DNA from: CAYNVQ01 sp964400735
Lineage (GTDB): Bacteria; Acidobacteriota; Aminicenantia; Aminicenantales; Aminicenantaceae
Direction: 5' to 3'
Length of the DNA stretch: 64,000 nucleotides
Assembly (NCBI GenBank): GCA_964400735.1
Contig: CAYNVQ010000005.1
Location: forward strand, 253,616 to 317,615
Shown: piece by piece, positions 1-9,343 of the stretch
Layout of the letters: every line of letters begins with the position of its first letter
Numbering within the stretch: the stretch's first letter is position 1
Notes under the pieces: generated by a model
The model's database searches: none
Told to the model about the DNA's origin: nothing
What the model saw: only the letters and a program-made list of their open reading frames with translations
Program-made: the position numbers and the translations under genes

Positions 1-2384
1 CATATTTGAATACTTTTTTCCACTGCGCTTAGACCCGCAGAAAAATCTTCTTGCCAGGATTTTATCGCCCCCAAAGCAAAAAACGCCCGCGCAACTGCAA
101 AACTTTGTTCTTCCTTTTTGCTTAGCGCACGACTCAAATACTCATTTCCTGTATTGAAATGCGAATGGGCGTGCCAGAACCATCCCAACGCTCCAGCCAA
201 CTCAAGTAACTTTTCTGGTTGAGATCGAGCCCATTCCAAAGCTTCCCGCATGTTTTCATGTTCTCTCTCCAGCCGGTCCAGCCATATCGACGTTTCATCC
301 AGACGTTTGAAATAGGCTGTTTCCGCAAGTTTGCAGTAGTATTCGAAATGTCTTTCCTGATATTCTTTTTTTTCACCGCTCTCTACAAGTTTTTCTTTGA
401 CATAGTGACGCAATGTTTCCAATAACCGGTAACGGATCGAACCGTCGGCCTTTGATTCGGTCACGACCAAAGACTTATCGACAAGGCCCGAAAAAAAATC
501 CAAAACATTCTCCTTTATCACCTGTTCGTCTGTGCACACCTTCTCGACCGCATCCATGTCGAATCCGCCCACAAAGACAGCCAGCCGATTGAACAAGGAC
601 TTTTCCTCTTGAGTGAGCGATTCATAGCTCCAGTCAATGGCAGCTTTGAGCGTTTTATGCCTTTCCGTCACACCACGGGTGCTTCCTGCTAGAACCTGGA
701 ACCGTTCATCCAAACGCTGGAGGATGTCACTAGGTCCCAAGAGTTTTACCCTTGCTGCAGCCAGTTCGATAGCCAGAGGGATTCCATCGAGATGTTGGCA
801 GATCTGAAGCACGGTCATAGCCGTCTTTCCTGTCAACTGGAATCCCCGCTGAACGGCTTTAGCTCTGTCTTCGAAAAGCCTGACCGCCTCAGAATTTCCC
901 CTTATTTCTTCCACATCATGGATCTGATCAGAGTCTGGGAGGGAGAGTGATGGAACTCGCCAGGTGATTTCCCCAGGAGCATTGAGTGCTTCTCTGCTCG
1001 TGGCCAGGATACGCAATCCTGAAACCTCTCGTAAGAGATGCTCTGCGGTTCTTGAACAGGCCTCCACAAGATGCTCACAGTTATCGAGCACGATCAACAG
1101 ATTTTTTTCTTTCCATCGTGCAATTATAGATTCAAAAAGAGAACGGTGAGGCTCCTCTTTGACTTTTAAAACACTTGCGATCGCTTCAGGGACCAGATCA
1201 GATTCAGTGACCGAAGCTAAATCAACAAACCAGATACCGTCTTGGAGGTTGGATACAAGACCAGAAGCCACTTGGATGGCAAGTCGTGTTTTACCGCAAC
1301 CCCCTGCCCCGGTCAAAGACACAAGTCGGTGTTCATCCAGGAGGTGTTTGATTTCTTCGATCTCCCTTTCTCTTCCGATAAAGTTGGTGAGCAGGACAGG
1401 TAGATTGTGTTTTTCTCGTCCTGACGGGATTTTTGACTCGGGTTGAGAAGATTTGAGGGATTGCAGAAATTCATCAGCTGACTGGAAACGATCCAAGGGA
1501 TCCTTTCGCAAAGCTTTATCGATGGCTGCGCTTAAATTGTCGGATAATTCCTCTCGATATTCTTTCATGGAAATAGGATCTGCGTTCAGGATGGAATAAA
1601 TCATGGTTTGCTCATGATCGCCTTTAAAGGGAAGTTTCCCGGTGAGCATTTCATACAGAACAACTCCAAGTGACCAGATATCGCTCCTTTGGTCAATATC
1701 ATCTCCCTTGGCCTGCTCGGGCGACATATAGGCCACTGTTCCGATTGTGCTTCCTGTTCGGGTTAATCTCACCTGTCCTGCCAGCTTGGCTACTCCAAAA
1801 TCCACGATCTTAGCCTGGCCTTTTTCTGTCAGCATGATATTGGCAGGTTTGATGTCCCGATGAACGATTCCTTTCTCGTGCGCTTCCTGAAGCCCGCTGG
1901 CAACCTGGGAAGCGATATCGACGGCTTCATCCATGGTCAAAAGGCCTGATTTTATCTTGTCTTTTAGGGTGTGGCCTCCGATAAACTCCATGGCAATAAA
2001 GGTCCTACCCTCGTCCTCATCGATTTCGTGGATAACAGTGATGTGGGGATGATTCAGAGCCGCTGCTGTTTTGGCTTCCTGTATAAACCGTTTTTTGGCC
2101 TCCTCATCCCGGGTTAATTCTTGCGGGAGGAATTTTAAAGCCACAATCCGGTCGAGTCTTGTATCTTTGGCTTTGTATACAATCCCCATACCGCCCTTTC
2201 CAAGCTCTTCGAGTATCTGGTATTTTCCTGCAATCGCCTTTTTGTCCAAGGGCTTAGGAGTTTCCAACGTTTTTGTTTGGATGGAAGGCGCCTCTTCCGC
2301 AGGCTGAAGAGAAGCAGCACAATTGCTGCAAAACCGGGCATTATCCGTATTCTTTGTTTTGCACTTTGAGCATATAACCGCCAT
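1..2384 (-). CDS. Zinc-ribbon Ser/Thr protein kinase fused to NB-ARC-type ATPase (3' end outside window)
   Basis: Multidomain cytosolic signalling protein, about 794 codons present, running off the left edge. Residues ~5-22 are a zinc ribbon (CSKCKT and FCSNC). A Hanks-type kinase follows (~53-310) with glycine loop GKGGMG, lysine in VALKFL, catalytic HRDIKPAN near 174 and DFG near 195, so it should be active. Next comes a LuxR/AfsR-like ATPase with P-loop GAGGCGKTRLA near 356 and Walker B LIVLDN near 430, then a helical TPR-like region. No membrane segment is visible. Family knowledge: such fusions phosphorylate partners in response to ligands sensed by the ATPase/TPR part. It is divergent from the TonB receptor operon, sharing a short promoter region; a functional link is only inference. 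The start ATG directly precedes the zinc ribbon. Confidence 0.9.
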   Translation of the reverse strand, partial: MAVICSKCKTKNTDNARFCSNCAASLQPAEEAPSIQTKTLETPKPLDKKAIAGKYQILEELGKGGMGIVYKAKDTRLDRIVALKFLPQELTRDEEAKKRFIQEAKTAAALNHPHITVIHEIDEDEGRTFIAMEFIGGHTLKDKIKSGLLTMDEAVDIASQVASGLQEAHEKGIVHRDIKPANIMLTEKGQAKIVDFGVAKLAGQVRLTRTGSTIGTVAYMSPEQAKGDDIDQRSDIWSLGVVLYEMLTGKLPFKGDHEQTMIYSILNADPISMKEYREELSDNLSAAIDKALRKDPLDRFQSADEFLQSLKSSQPESKIPSGREKHNLPVLLTNFIGREREIEEIKHLLDEHRLVSLTGAGGCGKTRLAIQVASGLVSNLQDGIWFVDLASVTESDLVPEAIASVLKVKEEPHRSLFESIIARWKEKNLLIVLDNCEHLVEACSRTAEHLLREVSGLRILATSREALNAPGEITWRVPSLSLPDSDQIHDVEEIRGNSEAVRLFEDRAKAVQRGFQLTGKTAMTVLQICQHLDGIPLAIELAAARVKLLGPSDILQRLDERFQVLAGSTRGVTERHKTLKAAIDWSYESLTQEEKSLFNRLAVFVGGFDMDAVEKVCTDEQVIKENVLDFFSGLVDKSLVVTESKADGSIRYRLLETLRHYVKEKLVESGEKKEYQERHFEYYCKLAETAYFKRLDETSIWLDRLEREHENMREALEWARSQPEKLLELAGALGWFWHAHSHFNTGNEYLSRALSKKEEQSFAVARAFFALGAIKSWQEDFSAGLSAVEKSIQI

Positions 2385-2410
2385 TTTAACCCCCTGAATC
2401 GGCCGAAAGA

Positions 2411-2439
2411 AAAATATCAAAATAGCACAGAGGTGTCAA
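2411..2439 (-). promoter_or_regulatory. Probable sigma-70 promoter of the kinase gene
   Basis: On the minus strand a TTGACA box (2434-2439) is followed after 17 bases by TATTTT (2411-2416). Transcription would start near 2404, about 20 bases before the kinase ATG. Confidence 0.5.
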
Positions 2440-2446
2440 CAAGAGA

Positions 2447-2475
2447 TTGACTTATTATAAGAATTCCCTTATATT
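2447..2475 (+). promoter_or_regulatory. Probable sigma-70 promoter of the CPxC protein / TonB receptor unit
   Basis: TTGACT (2447-2452), 17-base spacer, TATATT (2470-2475). The start site would be near 2482, leaving a very short leader before the ATG at 2490. It lies back to back with the kinase promoter. Confidence 0.55.
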
Positions 2476-2489
2476 TAAAACCAAGGGTT

Positions 2490-2768
2490 ATGGAAAGAAA
2501 CTACAAAAAATATTTCAACCTGATATTTCTGTTCCTATTCATTTGTGTTGCCCTTTCCGCCAACTTTTTGCATACCGAAAAAACGCTGGCCAAGGACGAT
2601 AACTGTCCGGCCTGTCAATTTCAGCATTCCTCAATCACGACGGCCCAAATCAATTTTTTTGTTCTTACACCTCCTGTATTTTTCAGCCTGATCAAATCGC
2701 AGGAGTTTTTTCCTCGCATTTGTGTTATTCCCATAACCCTTAAATCCCGTTCCCCTCCTCAGATCTAG
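2490..2768 (+). CDS. Small membrane/exported protein with CPxC motif
   Basis: A 92-residue protein with one strong hydrophobic segment (~10-28) that works as signal peptide or anchor, then CPACQFQH (residues ~39-46) and a second hydrophobic stretch ending in a basic tail. The CPxC-x3-H arrangement could bind a metal or be redox active. It resembles small Cys-rich periplasmic proteins found beside TonB receptors, but I recognise no named family. It lies 95 bases upstream of the TonB receptor on the same strand and directly after a good promoter, so co-transcription is likely. A weak AAGGG precedes the start. Being short, it could still be chance, though signal, motif and position agree. Confidence 0.55.
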   Translation: MERNYKKYFNLIFLFLFICVALSANFLHTEKTLAKDDNCPACQFQHSSITTAQINFFVLTPPVFFSLIKSQEFFPRICVIPITLKSRSPPQI

Positions 2769-2863
2769 CTTCTCTCCGCAGATCAGATCATTTTCATTGC
2801 TCTGATGAGAATTTTCATGCAGTTCTGAGTTCTGAAAGCATCAGGGACTCAAAGGAGGGGAAA

Positions 2864-5161
2864 ATGAAAAACAATTCTATTTCTATTCTCATCATTCTGT
2901 TGACACTTTCGCTCTTCCTCCCAGTGCAAACCTCTCAAGCCTTTCCGCAACAACAGAATCGCCGCCAACAGCGTCAGGGACAACCGAAATATTTTTCCTT
3001 AAAAGGACGAATCGTGGACTGGGATGGAAATTACATAGAGAAAGCCGTCATTTTGATACCGGAGCTGGGAAAATCCGTCGAAACGGATGAGAAAGGTGCC
3101 TTTGAATTCACAAACATACCACAGGGAAAATACCATGTGGAAGTCTATGCAGAGGGATTTTTGGAATATTCCTCCGATCCTTTTATTTTGGGGGAGGATA
3201 CGAGAGGTTACAACGTGGTCCTCACCAAAAGACTAACGGAGGAAGTCGTGGTGACCGCAACCAAGACCTATAAGCTTTATTCCGAAACACCGGTAAAGAT
3301 TGCTGTGATAAGCAGGGAAGATATCGAGAAGAAAGCACCGGCCAACCTCGCTGATACACTTTGCCAGACCACAGGCGTCAGGATCGAAAACGATTGCCAA
3401 AATTGCAACTTCACCCAGGTCCGGATCAACGGCATGGAGGGGAAATACACACAGATCCTCATCGACAGCTCTCCTGTCATAAGCGCTATGACCGGTGTCT
3501 ATGGTTTAGAGCAAATCCCTTCTGAGATGCTGGATAGAATCGAAATCGTCAAAGGAGGCGGTTCCGCTCTCTACGGAGGAAATGCAGTGGCAGGGGTGAT
3601 AAATATTCTGACCAAAGAGCCGATGGAAAACAAGACGATTCTCAAATTCCACCAGGAATCCATCTCGAGCATGCCCTTCACAAATCTAGGTTTCCGCTCC
3701 AGTCTGGTTTCTAAAAACCTGAACACCAAAGCCTATCTTTTCGGCAGCTACCAGGATAGGGAGCCTGTCGATTTGAACGGAGACGACTTTTCCGAGCTCG
3801 GTACCATTTCCAATACATCCTTCGGTCTCAACGTTTATAACTACTTTACTGGTATCAACAGCGCTATGAAACTGAGCGTTTTCAGGATTTTTGAGGAGCG
3901 CAGGGGAGGCGATCTCTTCGATCAACCTCCCCATGAAGCCAACACGGCTGAATGGATCAAAACAGACCAGTTGGGATTCAGCACGGATTGGAATCACTAT
4001 CTCACGGAAAACCTCCACTACAATTTTTCTTTTTCTTTAGTGGATGCCAAAAGAAATACGTATTACGGAAGCCGTAAAGATCCTTATGCCTACGGGACCA
4101 CGGAAAATCCCTTGCTCTTCTTGAACGGCCAGATCAATTACCAAGCTGGAAGTCACGTGATATCCTTCGGCATACAGCACAAACGAGATAAAATAAGAGA
4201 CGTCGCCACTGGATACAGCAGACTGATCGAAAACGTTTATCAAGAAAGTGGATTGTTCATCCAGGATGATTTCAAGATAGGAAAAATATTCTCCTTGTTG
4301 ACTGGATTAAGGGCAAACCGGCATTCGGCAATTGAAAGAACCATTTTCAATCCCCGATTAAGCATTCTCGTGAATCTCACGGAGGAGCTGGGTTTCAGAA
4401 CTTCATTCTCGACAGGGTTCAGGGCACCCCAGGTTTTCGATGAAGATTTGCATATCACCCAAGTCGGGGGCGAAGGGATGATGGTGACCAACTCTCCGGA
4501 TTTAACAGAAGAAAAATCTTACAGCATAAACAGCGGACTGGATTACGGGAAACAGATCGGGCAGAGCCTCGTTCAATTCAGCATAGAAGCTTTTTATAAC
4601 AAATTAAGAGATACTTTCATCCTTCATGAGATCGAACGGATTGAGAACGCAAGAATTTTTGAGAGAATAAATGGTTCGGGCTCAAGAGTGTATGGATTGT
4701 CTCTCGATTTCGGTTTGGTCTTAGGCCCTCAATTTTCACTTTCTTCGGGATGGACTTTCCAACGAAGCCGACTCGATGAACCCGAGCCGGATTTCAATTC
4801 CCGGGAATTTTTTAGAACCCCCAATTCATATGGGTACATCAGCATGAGTATTAAGAATAAAAAACTGGCCAATCTTGACATTTCAGGAGAATACACGGGA
4901 TCGATGAGAGCCCCTCATTATGCAGGTTATATCGATGAGGATAGGCTGGAACGAACTCCCGCTTTTTGGGTTCTTAATCTCAGGCTCCATAGGACGATAG
5001 ATATTTCCGAGAATTATGGTGTATCTGTATTCTTAGGGGCTTTTAACGTCTCCAATGCTTATCAAGAAGACTTGGATAAAGGTGTGGAAAGAGATTCAGG
5101 ATATGTTTATGGACCAGCAAAGCCAAGGTCCTTCTACCTGGGATTTGAATTTTCTTTCTAA
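2864..5161 (+). CDS. TonB-dependent outer-membrane receptor with N-terminal carboxypeptidase-regulatory-like domain
   Basis: Outer-membrane gated channel that imports a metal chelate or similar ligand using TonB energy. 765 residues: Sec signal peptide (1-26), a CarboxypepD_reg-like beta-sandwich (~45-115, KGRIVDWDGNYIEKA), plug domain (~128-250, with EIVKGGGSALYGGNAVAGV near its end), then a ~500-residue beta-barrel ending FEFSF, the terminal Phe used by the BAM machinery. The plug carries a Cys pair, ENDCQNCNFTQVRINGMEG, seen in a subgroup of Bacteroidetes-type receptors; the substrate is not known to me. The start has an excellent ribosome site (AAAGGAGGG). Following the CPxC protein it fits a metal-uptake pair, but the ligand is inference. 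Confidence 0.92.
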   Translation: MKNNSISILIILLTLSLFLPVQTSQAFPQQQNRRQQRQGQPKYFSLKGRIVDWDGNYIEKAVILIPELGKSVETDEKGAFEFTNIPQGKYHVEVYAEGFLEYSSDPFILGEDTRGYNVVLTKRLTEEVVVTATKTYKLYSETPVKIAVISREDIEKKAPANLADTLCQTTGVRIENDCQNCNFTQVRINGMEGKYTQILIDSSPVISAMTGVYGLEQIPSEMLDRIEIVKGGGSALYGGNAVAGVINILTKEPMENKTILKFHQESISSMPFTNLGFRSSLVSKNLNTKAYLFGSYQDREPVDLNGDDFSELGTISNTSFGLNVYNYFTGINSAMKLSVFRIFEERRGGDLFDQPPHEANTAEWIKTDQLGFSTDWNHYLTENLHYNFSFSLVDAKRNTYYGSRKDPYAYGTTENPLLFLNGQINYQAGSHVISFGIQHKRDKIRDVATGYSRLIENVYQESGLFIQDDFKIGKIFSLLTGLRANRHSAIERTIFNPRLSILVNLTEELGFRTSFSTGFRAPQVFDEDLHITQVGGEGMMVTNSPDLTEEKSYSINSGLDYGKQIGQSLVQFSIEAFYNKLRDTFILHEIERIENARIFERINGSGSRVYGLSLDFGLVLGPQFSLSSGWTFQRSRLDEPEPDFNSREFFRTPNSYGYISMSIKNKKLANLDISGEYTGSMRAPHYAGYIDEDRLERTPAFWVLNLRLHRTIDISENYGVSVFLGAFNVSNAYQEDLDKGVERDSGYVYGPAKPRSFYLGFEFSF

Positions 5162-5418
5162 GGGATTCAAGCTAAGCATCGCGATAGAAAGTTGCTGCTC
5201 TATTATCGGGCCGGGGAAAGAGCTATCCCTTGATTCCAGTCATCGAATCCTCAGCTTCTGACTCCGGCCCGGAGTTTATCGAACGATTACTTTTGCTTCG
5301 GCTTCGTTCCGAGCTGCCGCTGGGATTAAATATTTTTGAATCCGATTCGAAAGTAAAATTTCTATTGGACAAATTTTCTATTCATTATAAATAAAAAAGC
5401 AAAAACAGCTTCGGATGT
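5162..5418. other. Intergenic region between convergent genes
   Basis: No gene seen. It separates the ends of the TonB receptor and the SDR gene. A GC-rich inverted repeat (5207-5214 with 5264-5271) could fold but has a long loop and no T-run, so I do not call it a terminator. Confidence 0.4.
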
Positions 5419-6846
5419 TTAGAGTCGCTCTGCTCTATTTAAGATGCCCTTGGCGATATCGGGAAAAATGAGCTTATGAAGAGGTTTGGTGAGGAACCAG
5501 TACAGCCTGCCCCAGAGACCTTTCGGATGATAATGGGCCGTCAGGAAAAGATGGGAGCCCTCTATGGAGAATTCAAGCCATGCTTTACCGGGAACCTTCA
5601 TCTGGTTGACCAAAAGCAGTCTCTTGTCCGGTATCAAGTCGACCACTTTCCAAAAATCCAGCCCGTCTCCGACCCGCAGCCTTTTGGGATCCCGACGTCC
5701 GCGGCTCAATCCGGGACCGGCGAACATGATGTCGATAAAGCCCCTTAAACGCCACAGCCAGTCATACCTGAACCATCCGGAATCCCCTCCGATGGCTTCG
5801 ACAGCTTCAAACACCTTTGAAGGGGGAATGTCGCCGAAATCTAAGGAAACATTTTCCCTGTAAATAGCGGATTCTAAGTCGTCCTGGCCCTTTACATCGC
5901 ATGTCTCCTGAGCGCTGCTGTCGCACCAGCGGCTGATGATCTGTTTTTTTTCGATTTCCTCGAGGGCATTCTGGAAGGCTTCTGCATAAGAGATAGGATG
6001 AACCTGGGGGAAGAATTTTCGGGCGTTTTCGTTCTTTACAGTGGTTTCCGATTTCAGTCCCTGGATCAGAGATCTAGCGATTGGGAATGGAACCGGAGTC
6101 ATCAGCATGAGCCAGTAGGAAGATAGCCAGGGAGATAAAACCGGCACGGGGATGATATATCTTTTCAGTTTCATAACATGGGCAGCGCCCAAAAGCATAT
6201 CCTTGAACCTCATCCGTTCGGAGCCGATATCGATGACGAGATTTTCATCCGTGGGGAGGTCTTTAGCCTGGGTAAGATATTCCAGGACATCTGTCACAGC
6301 GATCGGCTGCGTTTCTGTACGAACCCATCTGGGAGTAATCATCACCGGAAGCTTCTGGACCAGATGGCGGATGATCTCGAAACTGGCGCTCCCCGAGCCG
6401 ATGATGACCCCGGCCCGGAACCAAATGGTCTGGATTCGTTCTGGTTTCGATCTCAAAATCTCTCCTGTTTCCATCCGGCTTCTTAAATGTTTGGAGGCCG
6501 TATCTTTCTCTCCCAGGCCTCCGAGATAGATAATCCTCTTCACCTTATTTTCGATACAGGCATCGAGGAAATTTTGGGCGCTCATCCGGTCGAGCCGTTC
6601 AAAATCGCCTCCAGCTCCCATGGAGTGTATCAGATAAAAGGCCGTGTCCATTCCTTTCAGCGCTTCCTGGATAGATTCTCTATCCAGGGTGTCCCCCTCG
6701 AATATCTCGATGCGATTTTCGGATGTATGGTGTACCTTTCGGGTATTTCTGACGAACAAACGAAGATGGACGGAACCATCATTCAGCAGCTTTTCTTGCA
6801 GCCTTCTTCCGATGTATCCCGTAGCTCCGGTCAATAAAATGTTCAT
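5419..6846 (-). CDS. NAD(P)-binding SDR-family protein with C-terminal DUF2867 domain
   Basis: 475 residues. The N-terminal half is an atypical/extended SDR Rossmann domain with the nucleotide motif GATGYIGRRL (7-16) and an AFYLIHSMG strand, like the NAD(P)H-binding YbjT group. From ~325 to the end is a DUF2867/SRPBCC-like domain (DSGWFRYDWLWRLRGFID and WLEFSIEGSHLFLTAHYHP). The pairing is a known two-domain family, and the length is normal. Substrate is unknown; roles in modifying quinones or lipids have been guessed for relatives. It starts 12 bases after the MBL-rhodanese gene stops, so the two form a probable operon read leftwards. Confidence 0.88.
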   Translation of the reverse strand: MNILLTGATGYIGRRLQEKLLNDGSVHLRLFVRNTRKVHHTSENRIEIFEGDTLDRESIQEALKGMDTAFYLIHSMGAGGDFERLDRMSAQNFLDACIENKVKRIIYLGGLGEKDTASKHLRSRMETGEILRSKPERIQTIWFRAGVIIGSGSASFEIIRHLVQKLPVMITPRWVRTETQPIAVTDVLEYLTQAKDLPTDENLVIDIGSERMRFKDMLLGAAHVMKLKRYIIPVPVLSPWLSSYWLMLMTPVPFPIARSLIQGLKSETTVKNENARKFFPQVHPISYAEAFQNALEEIEKKQIISRWCDSSAQETCDVKGQDDLESAIYRENVSLDFGDIPPSKVFEAVEAIGGDSGWFRYDWLWRLRGFIDIMFAGPGLSRGRRDPKRLRVGDGLDFWKVVDLIPDKRLLLVNQMKVPGKAWLEFSIEGSHLFLTAHYHPKGLWGRLYWFLTKPLHKLIFPDIAKGILNRAERL

Positions 6847-6858
6847 GGCGGTTGTGTA

Positions 6859-8217
6859 TTAATGGAGCGGACAGCTAACCGAGTTCCAGCCGGCAAGTCC
6901 TCCCAGGACGGCGTTCAGGTTGGTCCATCCTTCCTTCCGAAGCAAGCTGGCGGCGATCATGGAGCGCATCCCGCTTCCGCAAAAAATGTAGACCGGCCGA
7001 TCCTTCGGAACCTCGCTCATCCGCTGAGGAAGCATGGTGATATGGACGTGGAGCGCATCCATTATACGCCCTTGGCTTTCCAATTCTTCAGTGCTTCGCA
7101 CATCCAGGATAAAGGGATTTTCGCGGGCATCCAGAAGACGGCAGAGCTGCTGGACGGTGACCGTCTGGATAGAATGGCTCTCCAGCCCTGCCGTATGCCA
7201 GGACAGCATGCCTCCCTCAAGGTGCCCTTCGATCCGGTCGTATCCCAAACGAATCAGAATTCTTACCACTTCCTCTGGATTTTCTTTCTCGTTCACTAGG
7301 AGAAGGGGCGTATCGTAGGGAAGAAACCAGCCCGCAAAACTGGCCACCCCTTCTAACCAGATAGAAATGCTGCCCGGCACGTGTGCAGCGGAAAATCCCA
7401 ATTCCATCCGGGTATCCAAGACGGTAGCATCTTTGGCCCGCGTTTTAAATTCTTTTGCATACAGTGGTGGAGGATGGGGCAGGCTTCCGAGAATCGGCGG
7501 CCCTTCGAGATTGTAGCGTTCCATTTTCGAAAAATAGGGAGGACGTTCCAATTCCTTGGCGACTTGGGAGATAAACTCTTTTTTGTCTTTGAATCGAAGC
7601 TTTGGATTGGACCGGCGTTCTATTCCGACAGTCGTCCAGATCCGCTCGGCTATCGAAGCCCCACATACAGATCCAATGCCATGGGCTGGGCAGACGATGA
7701 CACCATCGCCTAGAGGAAGAATCCTTTTGTATATCGAATCATACAGAAGGCCGGCCATTTCTACGGCCCTGTCCATTCCCAGTAGATCCACGCGGCCCAT
7801 ATCGCCGGCGAACAGGGCATCGCCCGTGAAGGCCATCCAGGGAGAGCCTTCAGGGTCCCGGAGAAGATAACTCATGTGCCCGGGTGTGTGTCCGGGCGTG
7901 TCGAGGGCCTGGATTTTAAGCCGCCCGATGCGCCAAGTCTGATCATCTTCGGCGGGATTTCCGTAGGTGTAATTCCACTGTTTATCGGCATGCCAGATCT
8001 CCGCGCCGGTCTGAGAGGCCAATTCCATAGATCCGATAACATAATCCTCGTTCCGGTGAGTTTCCAGGATATATTTGATTCTGTATCCTCCTTCAAGGGC
8101 TTTTTCTCGATAGATATCACAGTCCCTTCGGGGATCGATCACCACAGCTTCGGTGCCATCTCCTATTATGTAAGAGAAGTGAGCAAGTCCGGTCGATTCG
8201 ATGCGTTCAAAAATCAT
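6859..8217 (-). CDS. MBL-fold hydrolase with two C-terminal rhodanese domains (persulfide-dioxygenase-like)
   Basis: 452 residues, cytoplasmic. The N-terminal ~250 residues are a metallo-beta-lactamase fold related to ETHE1/persulfide dioxygenases: DTPGHTPGHMSYLL, GDALFAGDMGR and CPAHG give the later metal ligands. The canonical HxHxDH is replaced by THRNEDYVIG, so two histidine ligands are missing. Two rhodanese domains follow: the first (~265-345) has no catalytic Cys, while the second (~360-450) has the loop FCGSGMRS with Cys. Expected role: persulfide or thiosulfate sulfur handling. The ATG has a GGAGG site. First gene of a two-gene unit with the SDR/DUF2867 gene. Confidence 0.88.
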   Translation of the reverse strand: MIFERIESTGLAHFSYIIGDGTEAVVIDPRRDCDIYREKALEGGYRIKYILETHRNEDYVIGSMELASQTGAEIWHADKQWNYTYGNPAEDDQTWRIGRLKIQALDTPGHTPGHMSYLLRDPEGSPWMAFTGDALFAGDMGRVDLLGMDRAVEMAGLLYDSIYKRILPLGDGVIVCPAHGIGSVCGASIAERIWTTVGIERRSNPKLRFKDKKEFISQVAKELERPPYFSKMERYNLEGPPILGSLPHPPPLYAKEFKTRAKDATVLDTRMELGFSAAHVPGSISIWLEGVASFAGWFLPYDTPLLLVNEKENPEEVVRILIRLGYDRIEGHLEGGMLSWHTAGLESHSIQTVTVQQLCRLLDARENPFILDVRSTEELESQGRIMDALHVHITMLPQRMSEVPKDRPVYIFCGSGMRSMIAASLLRKEGWTNLNAVLGGLAGWNSVSCPLH

Positions 8218-8418
8218 CTGTTTCCTCCATCTGCCTTTTTAGGCCAATAAACTTCACCATTTTCATGATTCGGCTGCCGGTGTTAATCCGCCCCACCTTC
8301 GTAAAAGCATATGAAGAAAGAAAAAAAATCTGTTTGTGTCTGAAACGATATCAGCATAAGGTCCATATGTTTCTGTAATAGCAGAGGGTATCGGCATTTT
8401 ATGAATTAATCAGATTGA
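8218..8418. other. Intergenic region
   Basis: About 200 bases between two leftward genes. I see the ribosome site of the MBL gene at its left end but no gene or clear terminator. Confidence 0.4.
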
Positions 8419-9165
8419 TCAAAAGGCAAAGGTGAAGCCTGCACTGAGGAAGTGGACCAAGGCGAAATTGTAGACCTCATCGACATCCGCCCCTCCTTCC
8501 AGAATTCTGTAACCAGCCTTTAGGGTTAGCTTGTCATTCAAACGGTATTGCAGCGCCAACAAGACATCTTCGGCCCTACCTTGAGAAGCCGCCGCTGCGT
8601 CGCCTTCTAGCAGCAGGCCCCAATTTTCGTGGAATTGCCACAATACTCTGAAGTTGATGAGGGGCACGAACCCAACATTTGTCTTGTTTGAGCTTTTACC
8701 GTTCCCCTCCACCTTTATGGCCGCATCCCTGATTTTAGCTGTAAATCCGATTCCCACCCGCCATTTTTCCTTTCTCAGAAAATCATACCGGTAGGTCAGT
8801 CTGTAGGAGTTGAACTCATAAGCGCCTTTCAAAGGAGTGTTCGGGGGGAACGTTTCTTCGAAGAATAAAATTTCTTTACCCACTTCCCCTTCGGCGTTGA
8901 GACTGAACGGGGAAGCGAATGCAGAGATGTTATGACCGGATTTCCAGCTGTATCCCAAACGAACGCGGAAAAAATAAGAAGAGTCCGTCTTCAGGTCTTC
9001 CGATAAGGAAAACAGAGTACCTGTATCTCCGGGAATTCTCACATCGTTGTAACCGCTGAGAGCCAGGCCGTTTTCGAAATCGAAAAACCATTGGCCGAAA
9101 GAGTTTGGGTGCAATCCCAGGATGAAGAGCAAAAGCAAAGGCAACACAAGAGCCAATTTCTTCAT
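8419..9165 (-). CDS. Outer-membrane beta-barrel protein (porin-like/OmpW-size)
   Basis: 248 residues from the preferred start: signal peptide MKKLALVLPLLLLFILGL, cleavage near NSFG-QW, then alternating strands rich in Tyr, Phe and Arg (FRVRLGYSWKS, YRLTYRYDFL, LALQYRLNDKLTLKAGYRIL), ending SAGFTFAF with a terminal Phe. It therefore looks like an 8-12 strand barrel. No specific family is recognised. An in-frame ATG 15 bases upstream lacks a ribosome site; GGAG lies 9 bases before the chosen ATG. It stands alone, read leftwards, with a TATAAT-like box on the minus strand at 9229-9234. Confidence 0.8.
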   Translation of the reverse strand: MKKLALVLPLLLLFILGLHPNSFGQWFFDFENGLALSGYNDVRIPGDTGTLFSLSEDLKTDSSYFFRVRLGYSWKSGHNISAFASPFSLNAEGEVGKEILFFEETFPPNTPLKGAYEFNSYRLTYRYDFLRKEKWRVGIGFTAKIRDAAIKVEGNGKSSNKTNVGFVPLINFRVLWQFHENWGLLLEGDAAAASQGRAEDVLLALQYRLNDKLTLKAGYRILEGGADVDEVYNFALVHFLSAGFTFAF

Positions 9166-9343
9166 GTTCAGTTTCTCCATATTTTGATGAAAGTTCAGAA
9201 AGAAACAATCGATCGACGAGTAAAAGGTATTATAGCTTTTTTTGCAGAAAAAGTAACTTCTGTAAGAATGTCTGCAAAAAATAGCACAGTCCCGGTCCTT
9301 TCCAAGAAGGAAAGGAAATTACTGGTTTATTGCAGGAAGTGTT

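Noticed and set aside
5207..5272. GC-rich inverted repeat after the TonB receptor as terminator
   Set aside because: The loop is about 49 bases and no T-run follows on either strand.
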